A stretch of DNA of 14,550 bases from JBDNFP01 sp041689775. GTDB lineage: Bacteria > Bacteroidota > Bacteroidia > Cytophagales > Spirosomataceae. The position numbers were made by a program, and so were the translations under genes. The notes beneath the pieces were generated by a model. It was not told where the DNA came from, ran no database searches, and was given only the letters and a program-made list of their open reading frames with translations. The stretch lies in NCBI GenBank assembly GCA_041689775.1, contig JBDNFP010000132.1, positions 1 through 14,550 on the forward strand, given 5' to 3'. Of this stretch, positions 1-7,325 are shown one piece after another; positions within the stretch are counted from its first letter, which is position 1; each line of letters opens with the position of its first letter.

Positions 1-51
1 AACCGAAATAACCAGAGACAGCACAGGCCTCTTTATAAAAATATCAAACAT
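1..51 (-). CDS. RND efflux permease, N-terminal fragment (runs off the window)
   Basis: The minus strand from 51 encodes 17 residues, MFDIFIKRPVLSLVISV, up to the window edge. This is the characteristic cytoplasmic start and first membrane helix of AcrB/MexB-type (HAE1) inner-membrane proton-driven drug exporters, in which 'F...F..RPVL' is nearly invariant. The ATG lies 11 bases after the stop codon of the membrane-fusion gene, the usual adaptor-then-pump operon order. No strong Shine-Dalgarno sequence is visible, as is common in Bacteroidota. The pump would form a tripartite complex with the adaptor and a TolC-like channel; no channel gene is inside the window. Identity rests on a short but very typical segment plus context. 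Confidence 0.85.
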   Translation of the reverse strand, partial: MFDIFIKRPVLSLVISV

Positions 52-62
52 GAGTGATCAGT

Positions 63-1190
63 TTAGAGAGAAAGGAGCTTGGGTTTTATTTTATCTCCGT
101 CTTTGAGCGACTGAATGCCTTCGTAAACGATGCGGTCGCCCTTCCGCAATCCCGATTGAACCAGATAGTACGTGGAAAAACGTGACCTAGGTACAAAACT
201 GGTCATGCGTACATGGTTGGTGCTATCTATTACGTACACATAGCTCTGGTCTTGAATCTCGAAAACGGCCTTTTGAGGAACGAGTAGTGCATCATCGACA
301 ATGTTGGTCAGGCGAATGGTGCCCGATGAACCGTGCTTCAACAAATTGTTGTCATTAGGAAACTGCGCCCTAAAAGCAATTGATCCGGTTCCTTCGTCAA
401 ATTCACTTTCCATTGTCTGGATGTACCCCTTAGCTGGGAAAGGCGATCCATCCGCCAATTCGAGTTCCACCTCCACACTAGTTCCGTCTGAGCCCTCGTG
501 CTTGGCTTTGGTATATTCTAGGTATTCGTTTTCTGACACGTTGAAATAGACGTACACTTTCCGGGTATCCGAAACCGAGGTCAGCAGAGTTCCCTCGTCA
601 ATCAGACTACCCACTTTGTAAGGAATACGGTTAATGATGCCGTCAAAAGGGGCTTTGATGCGTGTGCGAGCCACGTGAATGGCTGCATTGGTTTGCTCCG
701 AGCGGGCTTCCTCAATTTTAGCCTGAGCCGCCAGCAGCCGCGCTTCGGCCACTTCCCACTCGATCTTAGAAATAATCTTTTTATCAACCAGCATTTTAAG
801 CCGACTCACTTCCAGTTCAGCCGACTTGGCTTCCGCAATAGCGCTTTGAAGATTAGCTTTGGCGCGGGCGCGCTCAGCCTCATACTCTTCGTCGTTAATT
901 CGGAATAATACCTGGCCCTTCCTTACCTTCTGGCCCTCATCGACGTATATCTCTTCGAGGTATCCTTTCACCCTGGCGTAGATTTCCACGTTACGGATGG
1001 CGTTGATGTTGCCTACGTACTCACGGTGCAGACTAGTGGTTTGAGGGGTTAACTCCACAGCTGGGAGCTCCTTCACAGTTGTTTTAGAAATTGTTTGTTC
1101 CGTATTTTCTTTACTATTGGCGGTGCAACCGAGTATAAGTGCCACCATCACCACCTGGATGGAGGATGTTACTATTTTTAACGCTTTCAT
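63..1190 (-). CDS. RND efflux membrane-fusion (periplasmic adaptor) lipoprotein, AcrA/MexA-like
   Basis: A 375-residue protein with a lipoprotein signal: a hydrophobic stretch ends in LILGC, so Cys22 is the likely lipidated residue and the protein is probably anchored by lipid in the periplasm. Domains in order are the first half of a biotinyl/lipoyl-like domain (about 60-97, with ARVKGYLEEIYVDEGQKV), an Ala/Glu/Lys-rich alpha-helical hairpin (about 98-170), the second lipoyl half (about 172-205, 'TRIKAPFDGIINRI'), a beta-barrel and a membrane-proximal domain. The 'VEIYARVKGYLEEI' pattern favours the AcrA/HAE1 drug-efflux class over metal-type CzcB. The length is normal for the family. The pump gene begins 11 bases downstream, so the two form an operon. 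A small secreted protein gene lies 172 bases upstream on the same strand. The substrate cannot be told from sequence. Confidence 0.93.
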   Translation of the reverse strand: MKALKIVTSSIQVVMVALILGCTANSKENTEQTISKTTVKELPAVELTPQTTSLHREYVGNINAIRNVEIYARVKGYLEEIYVDEGQKVRKGQVLFRINDEEYEAERARAKANLQSAIAEAKSAELEVSRLKMLVDKKIISKIEWEVAEARLLAAQAKIEEARSEQTNAAIHVARTRIKAPFDGIINRIPYKVGSLIDEGTLLTSVSDTRKVYVYFNVSENEYLEYTKAKHEGSDGTSVEVELELADGSPFPAKGYIQTMESEFDEGTGSIAFRAQFPNDNNLLKHGSSGTIRLTNIVDDALLVPQKAVFEIQDQSYVYVIDSTNHVRMTSFVPRSRFSTYYLVQSGLRKGDRIVYEGIQSLKDGDKIKPKLLSL

Positions 1191-1362
1191 TTTGATACCA
1201 ATTAATTGCAGGTAAGCACAAGCCGAGATCTCCGACTTGAAGTCTATTGCTTAGTTCTGTGTTTGAAATATTTTTTATAACTAATAAAACCTTACATCAA
1301 GACCCAACACTTTGCTGCCTGAATCTAGTAGAATCGGTGGCATCAGTCGAGAAAAGAAGCAA

Positions 1363-1752
1363 TTAGGCTATCCTGGGAGGCAGGAGATTGAATTGAAGAA
1401 AAGAATTATATTCCTTAACCAGAACAGGATAAAGCTGTTTACCAAGCGAGTAAAAGCGAAAGTAGTAAGCTATTAGACTCAAAGAGTCTTCGTGGGCATT
1501 TTCAGGTTTATCGTCATGCCCCAAATCATCTCCTTCAAATTGATGCGAATGCTCATTGGCATCGAGTAGTGATGATATACCTTGTACTGTTTTAACGTCA
1601 GAAGAGAATCCTTTTTTAAAGCACGTCTGTTTCAAATAGCACTTGTTCTTAGTATAACTATTCGAAGAAATAGTATTATCAAAAGAAGACGCCCCAGTCA
1701 CCATTTGGGCCACTAAAAGTATACTAAATACGATATAAACTAATCCCTTCAC
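1363..1752 (-). CDS. Small secreted protein of unknown function with His/Asp-rich segment
   Basis: A 129-residue protein that I cannot assign to a named family. Residues 1-20 (MKGLVYIVFSILLVAQMVTG) read as a cleavable Sec signal peptide. Two cysteines follow (Cys38, Cys44) and could form a disulfide. Residues about 66-89 are rich in His, Asp and Glu (His at 68, 70, 79 and 87), which could bind a metal ion. The C-terminal part is aromatic and ends in FLQFNLLPPRIA. It is on the same strand as the adaptor and pump genes downstream, with a 172-base gap, so it may be the first gene of that transcription unit. Small secreted His-rich proteins are found near efflux genes in other Bacteroidota, so a sensor or metal-buffer role is conceivable but is only inference. 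The signal peptide and same-strand placement support it as a real gene. Confidence 0.65.
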   Translation of the reverse strand: MKGLVYIVFSILLVAQMVTGASSFDNTISSNSYTKNKCYLKQTCFKKGFSSDVKTVQGISSLLDANEHSHQFEGDDLGHDDKPENAHEDSLSLIAYYFRFYSLGKQLYPVLVKEYNSFLQFNLLPPRIA

Positions 1753-1819
1753 TGAATTTAAGTAGTCAAAAAAAAACTGTTGTTACTACACCAAAGACAT
1801 ATCGCCCTATTTTTTACTA

Positions 1820-1827
1820 CAAAAGTA
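1820..1827 (-). promoter_or_regulatory. Possible Bacteroidota -7 box (TACTTTTG) ahead of the small secreted gene
   Basis: The minus strand reads TACTTTTG, an exact match to the Bacteroidota sigma consensus TAnnTTTG, about 68 bases upstream of the ATG at 1752. No clear TTG -33 element is found at the expected spacing, so only half of the promoter is supported. If real, it would drive the secreted protein and perhaps the adaptor and pump genes after it. Confidence 0.3.
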
Positions 1828-1901
1828 CTAACTAATGTGATTCAGGCTTAGTCATTGCCTAAACTTATCCACCAAGAAATCGAAATATTATCCTGATAAC
1901 T

Positions 1902-1939
1902 AAAATGATACTAAATAGTTTCTAATAGAATATCATTTT
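1902..1939. repeat. 9-bp inverted repeat in the nuoM / secreted-gene spacer
   Basis: The arms AAAATGATA (1902-1910) and TATCATTTT (1931-1939) are perfect reverse complements separated by 20 bases. They lie in the AT-rich spacer between the end of nuoM and the start of the small secreted gene (1753-2040, 288 bases), which otherwise holds only the -7 box and a possible 10-codon remnant described in the findings. The repeat could be an operator or a weak transcript hairpin. There is no U-run typical of an intrinsic terminator, and AT-rich DNA makes chance matches likely. Confidence 0.3.
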
Positions 1940-2040
1940 GACACCTATCTTGAAGATTGTACTTTTTTTTGAACGATACAAGCTAGAATTTATTGAAGTA
2001 GCTCCCGAGGAATTACAAGCATGGTACTGCGAACCCAATA

Positions 2041-3711
2041 CTAGTTCAGACCTTCGAACCATTCCTGCACGGAGGGGCTACTGAGATCAAAAAGTACATT
2101 AGGAAAAATACCAATAAGAAACGAAATGACGCCTAATACAATGAGCAAGCCCGCTTCACGCGCGGTGAGATCAGGTAAGAGCCCAGCGGCGGATTGATGC
2201 CGATACCAGAAGGTCCCAAAAAACATCCGTTGTAGTGTCCAGAGGAAATAGCCTGCCGCCAATACAATACCTAGGGTAGAAAGTGCCGGAATCCAAGCGG
2301 GTATTTGCTCGGCCCGGAAAGCCCCCATCAAGGTAAATAGCTCCCCGATAAAACCAGAGAAACCCGGTAGACCAAGCGAAGCAAAAAATGCTACTCCGGT
2401 CAATACGGCATAGCGAGGCATGGGTTCAATCAGGCCTTGGTAGTTATCTATCTGCCGGTCATGGGTACGATCAGAGATTACCCCCGCCAACAAAAACAGC
2501 ATGGCCGACAGGATACCGTGGCTTACCATTTGATAGATAGCCCCGTTGAATCCTTCGGCGGTAAAGGCAGCAATTCCCAACAACACAAACCCCATGTGGG
2601 ATACCGAAGAATAGGCAATCATCTTTTTGAGATCATACTGCCCCAAGGCATTAAAACCACCGTACACAATCGATACCATGGCCAGTATTGCCAACGGAAC
2701 CGAACTATAAAATGCTTCGGCGGGAAAGAAACCATCCACGATCCGAATAAAACCGTAGCCGCCAATTTTCAAAAGAATACCCGCCAACACAACCGATATA
2801 GCCGTAGGTGCCTCTACGTGGGCATCGGGTAGCCAAGTATGCACGGGTACTACGGGTAACTTTACGGCAAAACCCGCAAATAAAAACCAGAAGGCAATCA
2901 ACCGGACGGAGGTATCGCCCCAGAACATATCCGCTTCGGGCGCCAGCCAGGCGTTGGGTAGGTAATTGGCAGTATCAGCTAGATATTCAAACCGAAACGT
3001 ATGCACCAAGGCTTCCTGGGCTATTTGATTTTGGGCCAATGCCTGCTGAACCAGTTGAATGACATCCGGACCAGCCATTACGCCTTCCGTAATAAGTCCC
3101 ATGGCAAGTGCCGTTTCGACCGGATCAATCGCTGACAGGTACAGGCCAATCATTACGATGAGAATCAATAACGACCCAAGAAATGTATAGACAAAAAATT
3201 TAATCGCGGCATATTCTCGCCTTGGCCCACCCCAAAGCCCGATGAGGAAGTACATGGGCAGGAGCATAAACTCAAAGAATAAGTAAAACAGAAAGAGATC
3301 CTGCGCCAAAAAACAGCCCATTACCGTTCCGCTCAGCAGCAAGTACAGCGAAAAATAGGCCTTTCTTCGCTGTACTATTTTCCAGGGGCTGATGGCCCCC
3401 ACCAGCATTACCACACCAGAGAGCAGTACCAAGGGCAGGCTGATACCATCAACTGATAGCGCATAGTCAATGGACACGGTACCCAAGGAACCCAACGGAA
3501 GGGTAATCCAGTTGGCGAGTTCCTCGTATTGTGAAGCCCCCAAATCAGAATCAAAGCCAAAGTACAGCACGGCCGTCATCACGACCTCCAACGCACATGT
3601 CACGATCGTCACGATCCGAAGATCCTGGCTACGGTGGTTAGGCCACAAAACAGCCAGCACTGCACCGGCCAACGGAATACCAATCAATAAGGTAAGTAGG
3701 TGGTCACTCAT
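2041..3711 (-). CDS. nuoM: NADH-quinone oxidoreductase subunit M (NuoM), complex I antiporter-like subunit
   Basis: A 556-residue polytopic inner-membrane protein of the Mrp/complex I proton-translocating family, one of the membrane-arm subunits coupling quinone reduction to proton pumping. The key channel residues are visible: Glu147 in 'LFFEFMLLPMYFLIG' (helix 5), Lys284 in 'FAVKLPVVPVHTWLPDAHVE' (helix 7) and Lys315 in 'GILLKIGGYG' (helix 8). The 'HTWLPDAHVEAPT' signature and 'AYSSVSHMG' fit NuoM rather than NuoL or NuoN. It is longer than E. coli NuoM because of an extra hydrophilic segment at about 195-272, a type of insertion I associate with Bacteroidota NuoM. nuoL ends 49 bases upstream on the same strand, so L then M are probably cotranscribed. 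Unusually, nuoN does not follow: 288 bases without a substantial ORF come next. Confidence 0.95.
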   Translation of the reverse strand: MSDHLLTLLIGIPLAGAVLAVLWPNHRSQDLRIVTIVTCALEVVMTAVLYFGFDSDLGASQYEELANWITLPLGSLGTVSIDYALSVDGISLPLVLLSGVVMLVGAISPWKIVQRRKAYFSLYLLLSGTVMGCFLAQDLFLFYLFFEFMLLPMYFLIGLWGGPRREYAAIKFFVYTFLGSLLILIVMIGLYLSAIDPVETALAMGLITEGVMAGPDVIQLVQQALAQNQIAQEALVHTFRFEYLADTANYLPNAWLAPEADMFWGDTSVRLIAFWFLFAGFAVKLPVVPVHTWLPDAHVEAPTAISVVLAGILLKIGGYGFIRIVDGFFPAEAFYSSVPLAILAMVSIVYGGFNALGQYDLKKMIAYSSVSHMGFVLLGIAAFTAEGFNGAIYQMVSHGILSAMLFLLAGVISDRTHDRQIDNYQGLIEPMPRYAVLTGVAFFASLGLPGFSGFIGELFTLMGAFRAEQIPAWIPALSTLGIVLAAGYFLWTLQRMFFGTFWYRHQSAAGLLPDLTAREAGLLIVLGVISFLIGIFPNVLFDLSSPSVQEWFEGLN

Positions 3712-3760
3712 ACGTTTTATAATAAATTACAGACTCGCTAACCAACGAATCAATTGAATC

Positions 3761-5734
3761 TTATCCGAGCATTAAAGTCCACAAAAGCAATAACAGTATG
3801 CTAATGAAGGTAACAACAAAGTAGGACTGAATTTTACCGTTCTGAAATAGACGAACTACCCCTCCGGCTCCCCGGGCGGTGGCAATTACGACCTTCACTC
3901 CCCCATCGGTGATATTCCGGTCGGTCCAGCTTAGTAAATGGGCCAATACAACCGTAGTTCGTCCTATTCCGTTTACTAGATAATCAATAACCCGCTTCTC
4001 CATGGCCACACAAAAATGGGCGATTTTCTGAAATGGTACTATGAAAAAGATGTACTGTTGATTGGTGGTATCAAAGTCGGCCAATAACTTAAACCTACCT
4101 GCTGTTTCCTCCTTCTCTTCCTGCTCAGAACCTTCGGGCAGAAAACCCGCCCCGATGGCCCGGCGGTACCCCAGCGCCAAACCCAGACCCGTCACTAACA
4201 CCGACAACCCAGGTACCCAGAGGGCATGAAAACCTTCCTGATATGCCATCAGATGTAAGAACCACCCTGAGGCATCGATTGGGTTAGGCGAAAACCAAAA
4301 GAAAAGAGAACCCAGTGCAAGCAGCGCCATGGGGGCCCACATCAAAGCGGGTGATTCGTGCGGTTTGACCTCCACCTCAGTTATAAATCGACTTTCTCCC
4401 ATGAACACAAGCCACAGCTGTCGCACCATGTAGTAAGCAGTGAACCCAGCCGCCAGCACAGCCATAACGGGTAAGATATAGTACCAGCTGCCTACCTCCC
4501 CCGCCCGGGCGAACGCCGCCAGAAAGATGGCATCTTTTGATAAGAAACCTGAGAAGAGAGGCAGACCCGCCAAAGCAGCGGCGCATACCACAAAACAAAT
4601 AAACGTACGCGGCATCACCGTTCGGAGCCCACCCATGGTACGCATATCTTGAGGGTCAAAGGTTGATGCCTTATCACTTGATTCAAGGGCATGAATGACG
4701 GAGCCGGCGGATAAAAATAATCCTGCCTTGAAGAATGCATGCGTTAACAGGTGAAAAATGGCTACTTGCGAGCTACCTACCCCGGCGGCCAACACCATAA
4801 GTCCTAGCTGCGAAATAGTAGAATAAGCGAGTACTTGCTTGATATCCCAGGCTTGCGTGGCTTTCCAGGCACCGTGCAGCATAGTGATGGTACCAACCAC
4901 GGCAACTACAAGCTGCGCATTTGGGGTAAGTAAAAAGGAAATACGAGCCAAAAGAAATATTCCGGCCGCCACCATAGTAGCCGCGTGTATGAGGGCCGAT
5001 ACCGGAGTAGGGCCTTCCATGGCATCTGGTAGCCAGGCCGACAACGGGAACTGCGCCGACTTACCCACGGCTCCGCCAAACAGGCATATTCCGATGGTAG
5101 TCAATAGTGCAGGTGAAAGCGATAAAATGGCCGTTGGTAACTCAGCGAATGTAGTGGCTCCGGTATAATGTAATAAAAGTAATATCCCCGTCAGAAAGGC
5201 GGCATCGCCGATCCGGTTCAGGATAAAGGCTTTTTTAGCCGCCCACACCGCCCGGGGCTTTTTGTACCAGAAACCTATGAGTAAATAAGAAGAGAGACCG
5301 ACGAGTTCCCAGAAAATGTACATCACCAGCAAACCACCAGCCAGTACTATGCCCAACATCGAAAAGATAAAAAGCTGCAAGAATGCGAAGTACCGGTATC
5401 GGTCGGGATCATGCTTCATGTAAGCTACCGAGTACACCTGCACCAGTAAGGCAATGAAATGCACGAGCAAAAGCATTACCCGGGTTAGGGAATCAAATTG
5501 TAGCGTAATTGGAAGGGAATAAGAACTTAGCGTAATCCAGTCGTACCGAATGACGGCTGCCTCCGGGGGAGCAACATACAAGATACTTACCAGCAACGCC
5601 AGCAGGGTTGACGCCGCGGCAATCCAGCCCGCCGTATTGTTTACACGCTTTCCCGCCAGCACGATTCCTACAAAAGTAAGAAACGGCAAAACCAGCAATA
5701 ACAAAGCAGAAAATGGTAAGGTAGCAGCAAACAT
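3761..5734 (-). CDS. nuoL: NADH-quinone oxidoreductase subunit L (NuoL), complex I antiporter-like subunit
   Basis: A 657-residue polytopic membrane protein, the distal proton-pumping subunit of complex I. The conserved residues are present: Glu143 in 'FWELVGLSSYLLIGFW', Lys225 in 'GKSAQFPLSAWLPDAMEGP' and His250 in 'SALIHAATMVAAG'. 'SAWLPDAMEGPTPVSALIH' is the standard NuoL signature. The C-terminal part has a hydrophilic linker and long amphipathic region (about 550-630) followed by a final hydrophobic helix, corresponding to the lateral helix and anchor of NuoL. This argues against an MrpA or DabB paralogue, although the pair lacks the rest of the nuo operon. nuoM follows after 49 bases. 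Upstream, in place of nuoK, a serine hydrolase gene ends 63 bases before the start. The ATG at 5734 gives a natural first membrane helix. Confidence 0.94.
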   Translation of the reverse strand: MFAATLPFSALLLLVLPFLTFVGIVLAGKRVNNTAGWIAAASTLLALLVSILYVAPPEAAVIRYDWITLSSYSLPITLQFDSLTRVMLLLVHFIALLVQVYSVAYMKHDPDRYRYFAFLQLFIFSMLGIVLAGGLLVMYIFWELVGLSSYLLIGFWYKKPRAVWAAKKAFILNRIGDAAFLTGILLLLHYTGATTFAELPTAILSLSPALLTTIGICLFGGAVGKSAQFPLSAWLPDAMEGPTPVSALIHAATMVAAGIFLLARISFLLTPNAQLVVAVVGTITMLHGAWKATQAWDIKQVLAYSTISQLGLMVLAAGVGSSQVAIFHLLTHAFFKAGLFLSAGSVIHALESSDKASTFDPQDMRTMGGLRTVMPRTFICFVVCAAALAGLPLFSGFLSKDAIFLAAFARAGEVGSWYYILPVMAVLAAGFTAYYMVRQLWLVFMGESRFITEVEVKPHESPALMWAPMALLALGSLFFWFSPNPIDASGWFLHLMAYQEGFHALWVPGLSVLVTGLGLALGYRRAIGAGFLPEGSEQEEKEETAGRFKLLADFDTTNQQYIFFIVPFQKIAHFCVAMEKRVIDYLVNGIGRTTVVLAHLLSWTDRNITDGGVKVVIATARGAGGVVRLFQNGKIQSYFVVTFISILLLLLWTLMLG

Positions 5735-5787
5735 GTACTATGTCAGAAATTTTGGCTCGACAAATATCCTCAATTCAAGCCCGATTT

Positions 5788-5795
5788 CAAACCTA
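5788..5795 (-). promoter_or_regulatory. Possible -7 box (TAGGTTTG) ahead of nuoL
   Basis: The minus strand reads TAGGTTTG, matching TAnnTTTG, in the 63-base gap between the serine hydrolase stop and the nuoL start and about 54 bases ahead of the ATG. It would let nuoL-nuoM be transcribed independently of the hydrolase gene. No TTG -33 element is seen at suitable spacing. Confidence 0.25.
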
Positions 5796-5797
5796 AC

Positions 5798-7003
5798 TCA
5801 GAGGTCTTTCTCTATATCATCGGATTGCACCTGCCCATGCAACACATCGAGTAGCTCTTTTATCTGGTACACAGAGCGGTTATACGAGTTGCCCAGAATA
5901 ATGATAACAAAGTCATTGGTGGGGTCCATCCACATCATGGTGTTGTAGCCCTTCCACCAGCCGCCATGATAAATATACTTGGGTTGATCCATCTCGTCGA
6001 GGTGCATTCTAAAACCATAACCATAGTTATTGGTCCCGCGTCGCTCAAAACTGCGGGGCGTAAATGCCTCATGCATTGTTTTGGTACTCAGCAGGCAGTT
6101 GGCCCACAGCCCTTTGTAAAAACGCAGTAAATCTTCCGTGGTCGAATACAGGCCCTTATCGCCCACCACTTCATCGTAGTAGTCTTTGGCCACAATGCGC
6201 CCGTACTGATGACCTACGGTATGGTATTGCTGTACGGAGTCGGCTGCATTCGTGACCATGAACGTGTGCTTCATACCCAATGGGTTCAGTACTTGATTTT
6301 GGAGGTAGCTTTCGAAAGAGCCTCCCGACACCTTTTCTACAATGGCCGCCAACACCAGATAGTTAGTATTATTATAGTTAAAGGAGCGATTCGGGCGGTT
6401 ATACGGAATAGGGGTAGGTTCTACAGAAGCAAACCAACTCACCACATCCAAATTAGAAGGGTACTTTTGTCCGTGCCGGACGCTATCCGCAAAAGAATAA
6501 ATATAGTTGGGTAGGCCACTCCGGTGACTGAGTAGGTCTTTGATCGTTATATTATGGTAGGGAAAATCAGCAAAGAATTTCTGGACAGAATCTTCTAGGC
6601 TAATCTGACCAGCCTCATAAAGTTTGAGTACTGCAACGGCCGTAAAAGGTTTCGATAGAGAGGCCAGCTGAAAGGCATGCTCTGCTCGTAGGGTATCCTT
6701 GTCTTTCAGGTGAGCGTATCCAAAGGACTTTTCATACAACACCACTCCTTTCTGGGCAATCAGAACATTGCCGTTAAATCCGGCCAGGCGTTTTTTGCGA
6801 AATATCTCTTCAATTTCGGCAATCTTTTGGGTAGCATTGATATGCTTCCGAATGTACGATTCCTCTTCTTCACTCAGGGGACTACCCACGCAATCAGTGT
6901 ACCAATCGGTAGCCTTGATCACTTTACTGTGTTGGGTACGCTCACAGGATACTAGTACAAAACAAATAATCGCCGTCCACAGGCTCCACTTTACTTTCTT
7001 CAT
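5798..7003 (-). CDS. Beta-lactamase-fold serine hydrolase lipoprotein (class C / DD-peptidase-like)
   Basis: A 401-residue protein from the chosen start (MKKVKWSLW...). A second ATG 15 bases upstream (7018) is possible, but the shorter form gives a compact lipoprotein signal ending in VLVSC with Cys20 as the lipid anchor. The three active-site motifs of the serine beta-lactamase / penicillin-binding-like family are present: SLSK (Ser115 nucleophile, Lys118), YNN (Tyr210) and HGG (346-348, the KTG equivalent). The Ser would form an acyl-enzyme with the substrate. Family members include DD-peptidases, esterases and beta-lactamases, and motifs alone do not decide the substrate, so antibiotic resistance should not be assumed. 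It is likely exported and lipid-anchored. It lies 63 bases upstream of nuoL on the same strand with no obvious functional link. Confidence 0.88.
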   Translation of the reverse strand: MKKVKWSLWTAIICFVLVSCERTQHSKVIKATDWYTDCVGSPLSEEEESYIRKHINATQKIAEIEEIFRKKRLAGFNGNVLIAQKGVVLYEKSFGYAHLKDKDTLRAEHAFQLASLSKPFTAVAVLKLYEAGQISLEDSVQKFFADFPYHNITIKDLLSHRSGLPNYIYSFADSVRHGQKYPSNLDVVSWFASVEPTPIPYNRPNRSFNYNNTNYLVLAAIVEKVSGGSFESYLQNQVLNPLGMKHTFMVTNAADSVQQYHTVGHQYGRIVAKDYYDEVVGDKGLYSTTEDLLRFYKGLWANCLLSTKTMHEAFTPRSFERRGTNNYGYGFRMHLDEMDQPKYIYHGGWWKGYNTMMWMDPTNDFVIIILGNSYNRSVYQIKELLDVLHGQVQSDDIEKDL

Positions 7004-7118
7004 TACGCGAAAATTCATCCGGGCTTTGGCCCATTCAGTTTTTGATAAGTAACTATTAAGTTCGTAAAGGAGTTAGGAATAGGCAACATCTCGTGCGTGT
7101 GTGTTCACGTTGTAACGG

Positions 7119-7149
7119 TAAAAGTACACCGGTTAGTTTGCTCATTCAA
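7119..7149 (-). promoter_or_regulatory. Possible promoter of the serine hydrolase gene
   Basis: On the minus strand TTG (7149-7147) is followed after 20 bases by TACTTTTA (7126-7119). This matches the Bacteroidota -33/-7 layout (TTTG, 17-23 bases, TAnnTTTG) with one mismatch in the -7 box. It lies just downstream of the hairpin at 7182-7200 and about 115 bases upstream of the hydrolase start. Confidence 0.3.
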
Positions 7150-7181
7150 GGTTTGAAGGAGTTCATTTACCCAAAAAAGCA

Positions 7182-7200
7182 AAAGTTGGCCCACAACTTT
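7182..7200 (-). terminator. Possible intrinsic terminator after the sialate esterase gene
   Basis: AAAGTTG and CAACTTT form a perfect 7-bp stem with a 5-base loop. On the minus strand the stem is followed by TTGCTTTTTT, a T-rich tail fitting an intrinsic terminator about 125 bases after the esterase stop. The stem is AT-rich and weak, so it may instead be an operator or chance palindrome. Confidence 0.35.
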
Positions 7201-7325
7201 GATGCACTATCTACTAGTTAAAATATTATAAGAAGAAGATAGACAATACTTGGTCCTATGTAACTACATGACTATACGTAATCAATTACAGAGGCATTGG
7301 TTAGGCCACACAAAGTCCACTCTGC

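Larger units (their letters stand above)
7019..7325. other. Intergenic spacer between sialate esterase and serine hydrolase
   Basis: No supported coding sequence in about 300 bases. The spacer holds a short hairpin with T-rich flank (7182-7200), which could end transcription of the esterase gene, and a possible promoter (7119-7149) for the hydrolase, both on the minus strand. The rest is AT-rich without recognisable structure. Confidence 0.6.

Noticed and set aside
2437..3062. Plus-strand open frames within nuoM
   Set aside because: They are antisense to strongly conserved NuoM coding sequence and encode basic, low-complexity sequence without recognisable domains.
4839..5168. Plus-strand open frame inside nuoL
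   Set aside because: It is antisense to the conserved Lys/His channel region of NuoL and its translation has no protein-like features.
5798..7003. An antibiotic-resistance beta-lactamase
   Set aside because: SxxK, YxN and HGG motifs are shared by peptidases and esterases of the same fold, and the lipoprotein signal and context do not indicate resistance.
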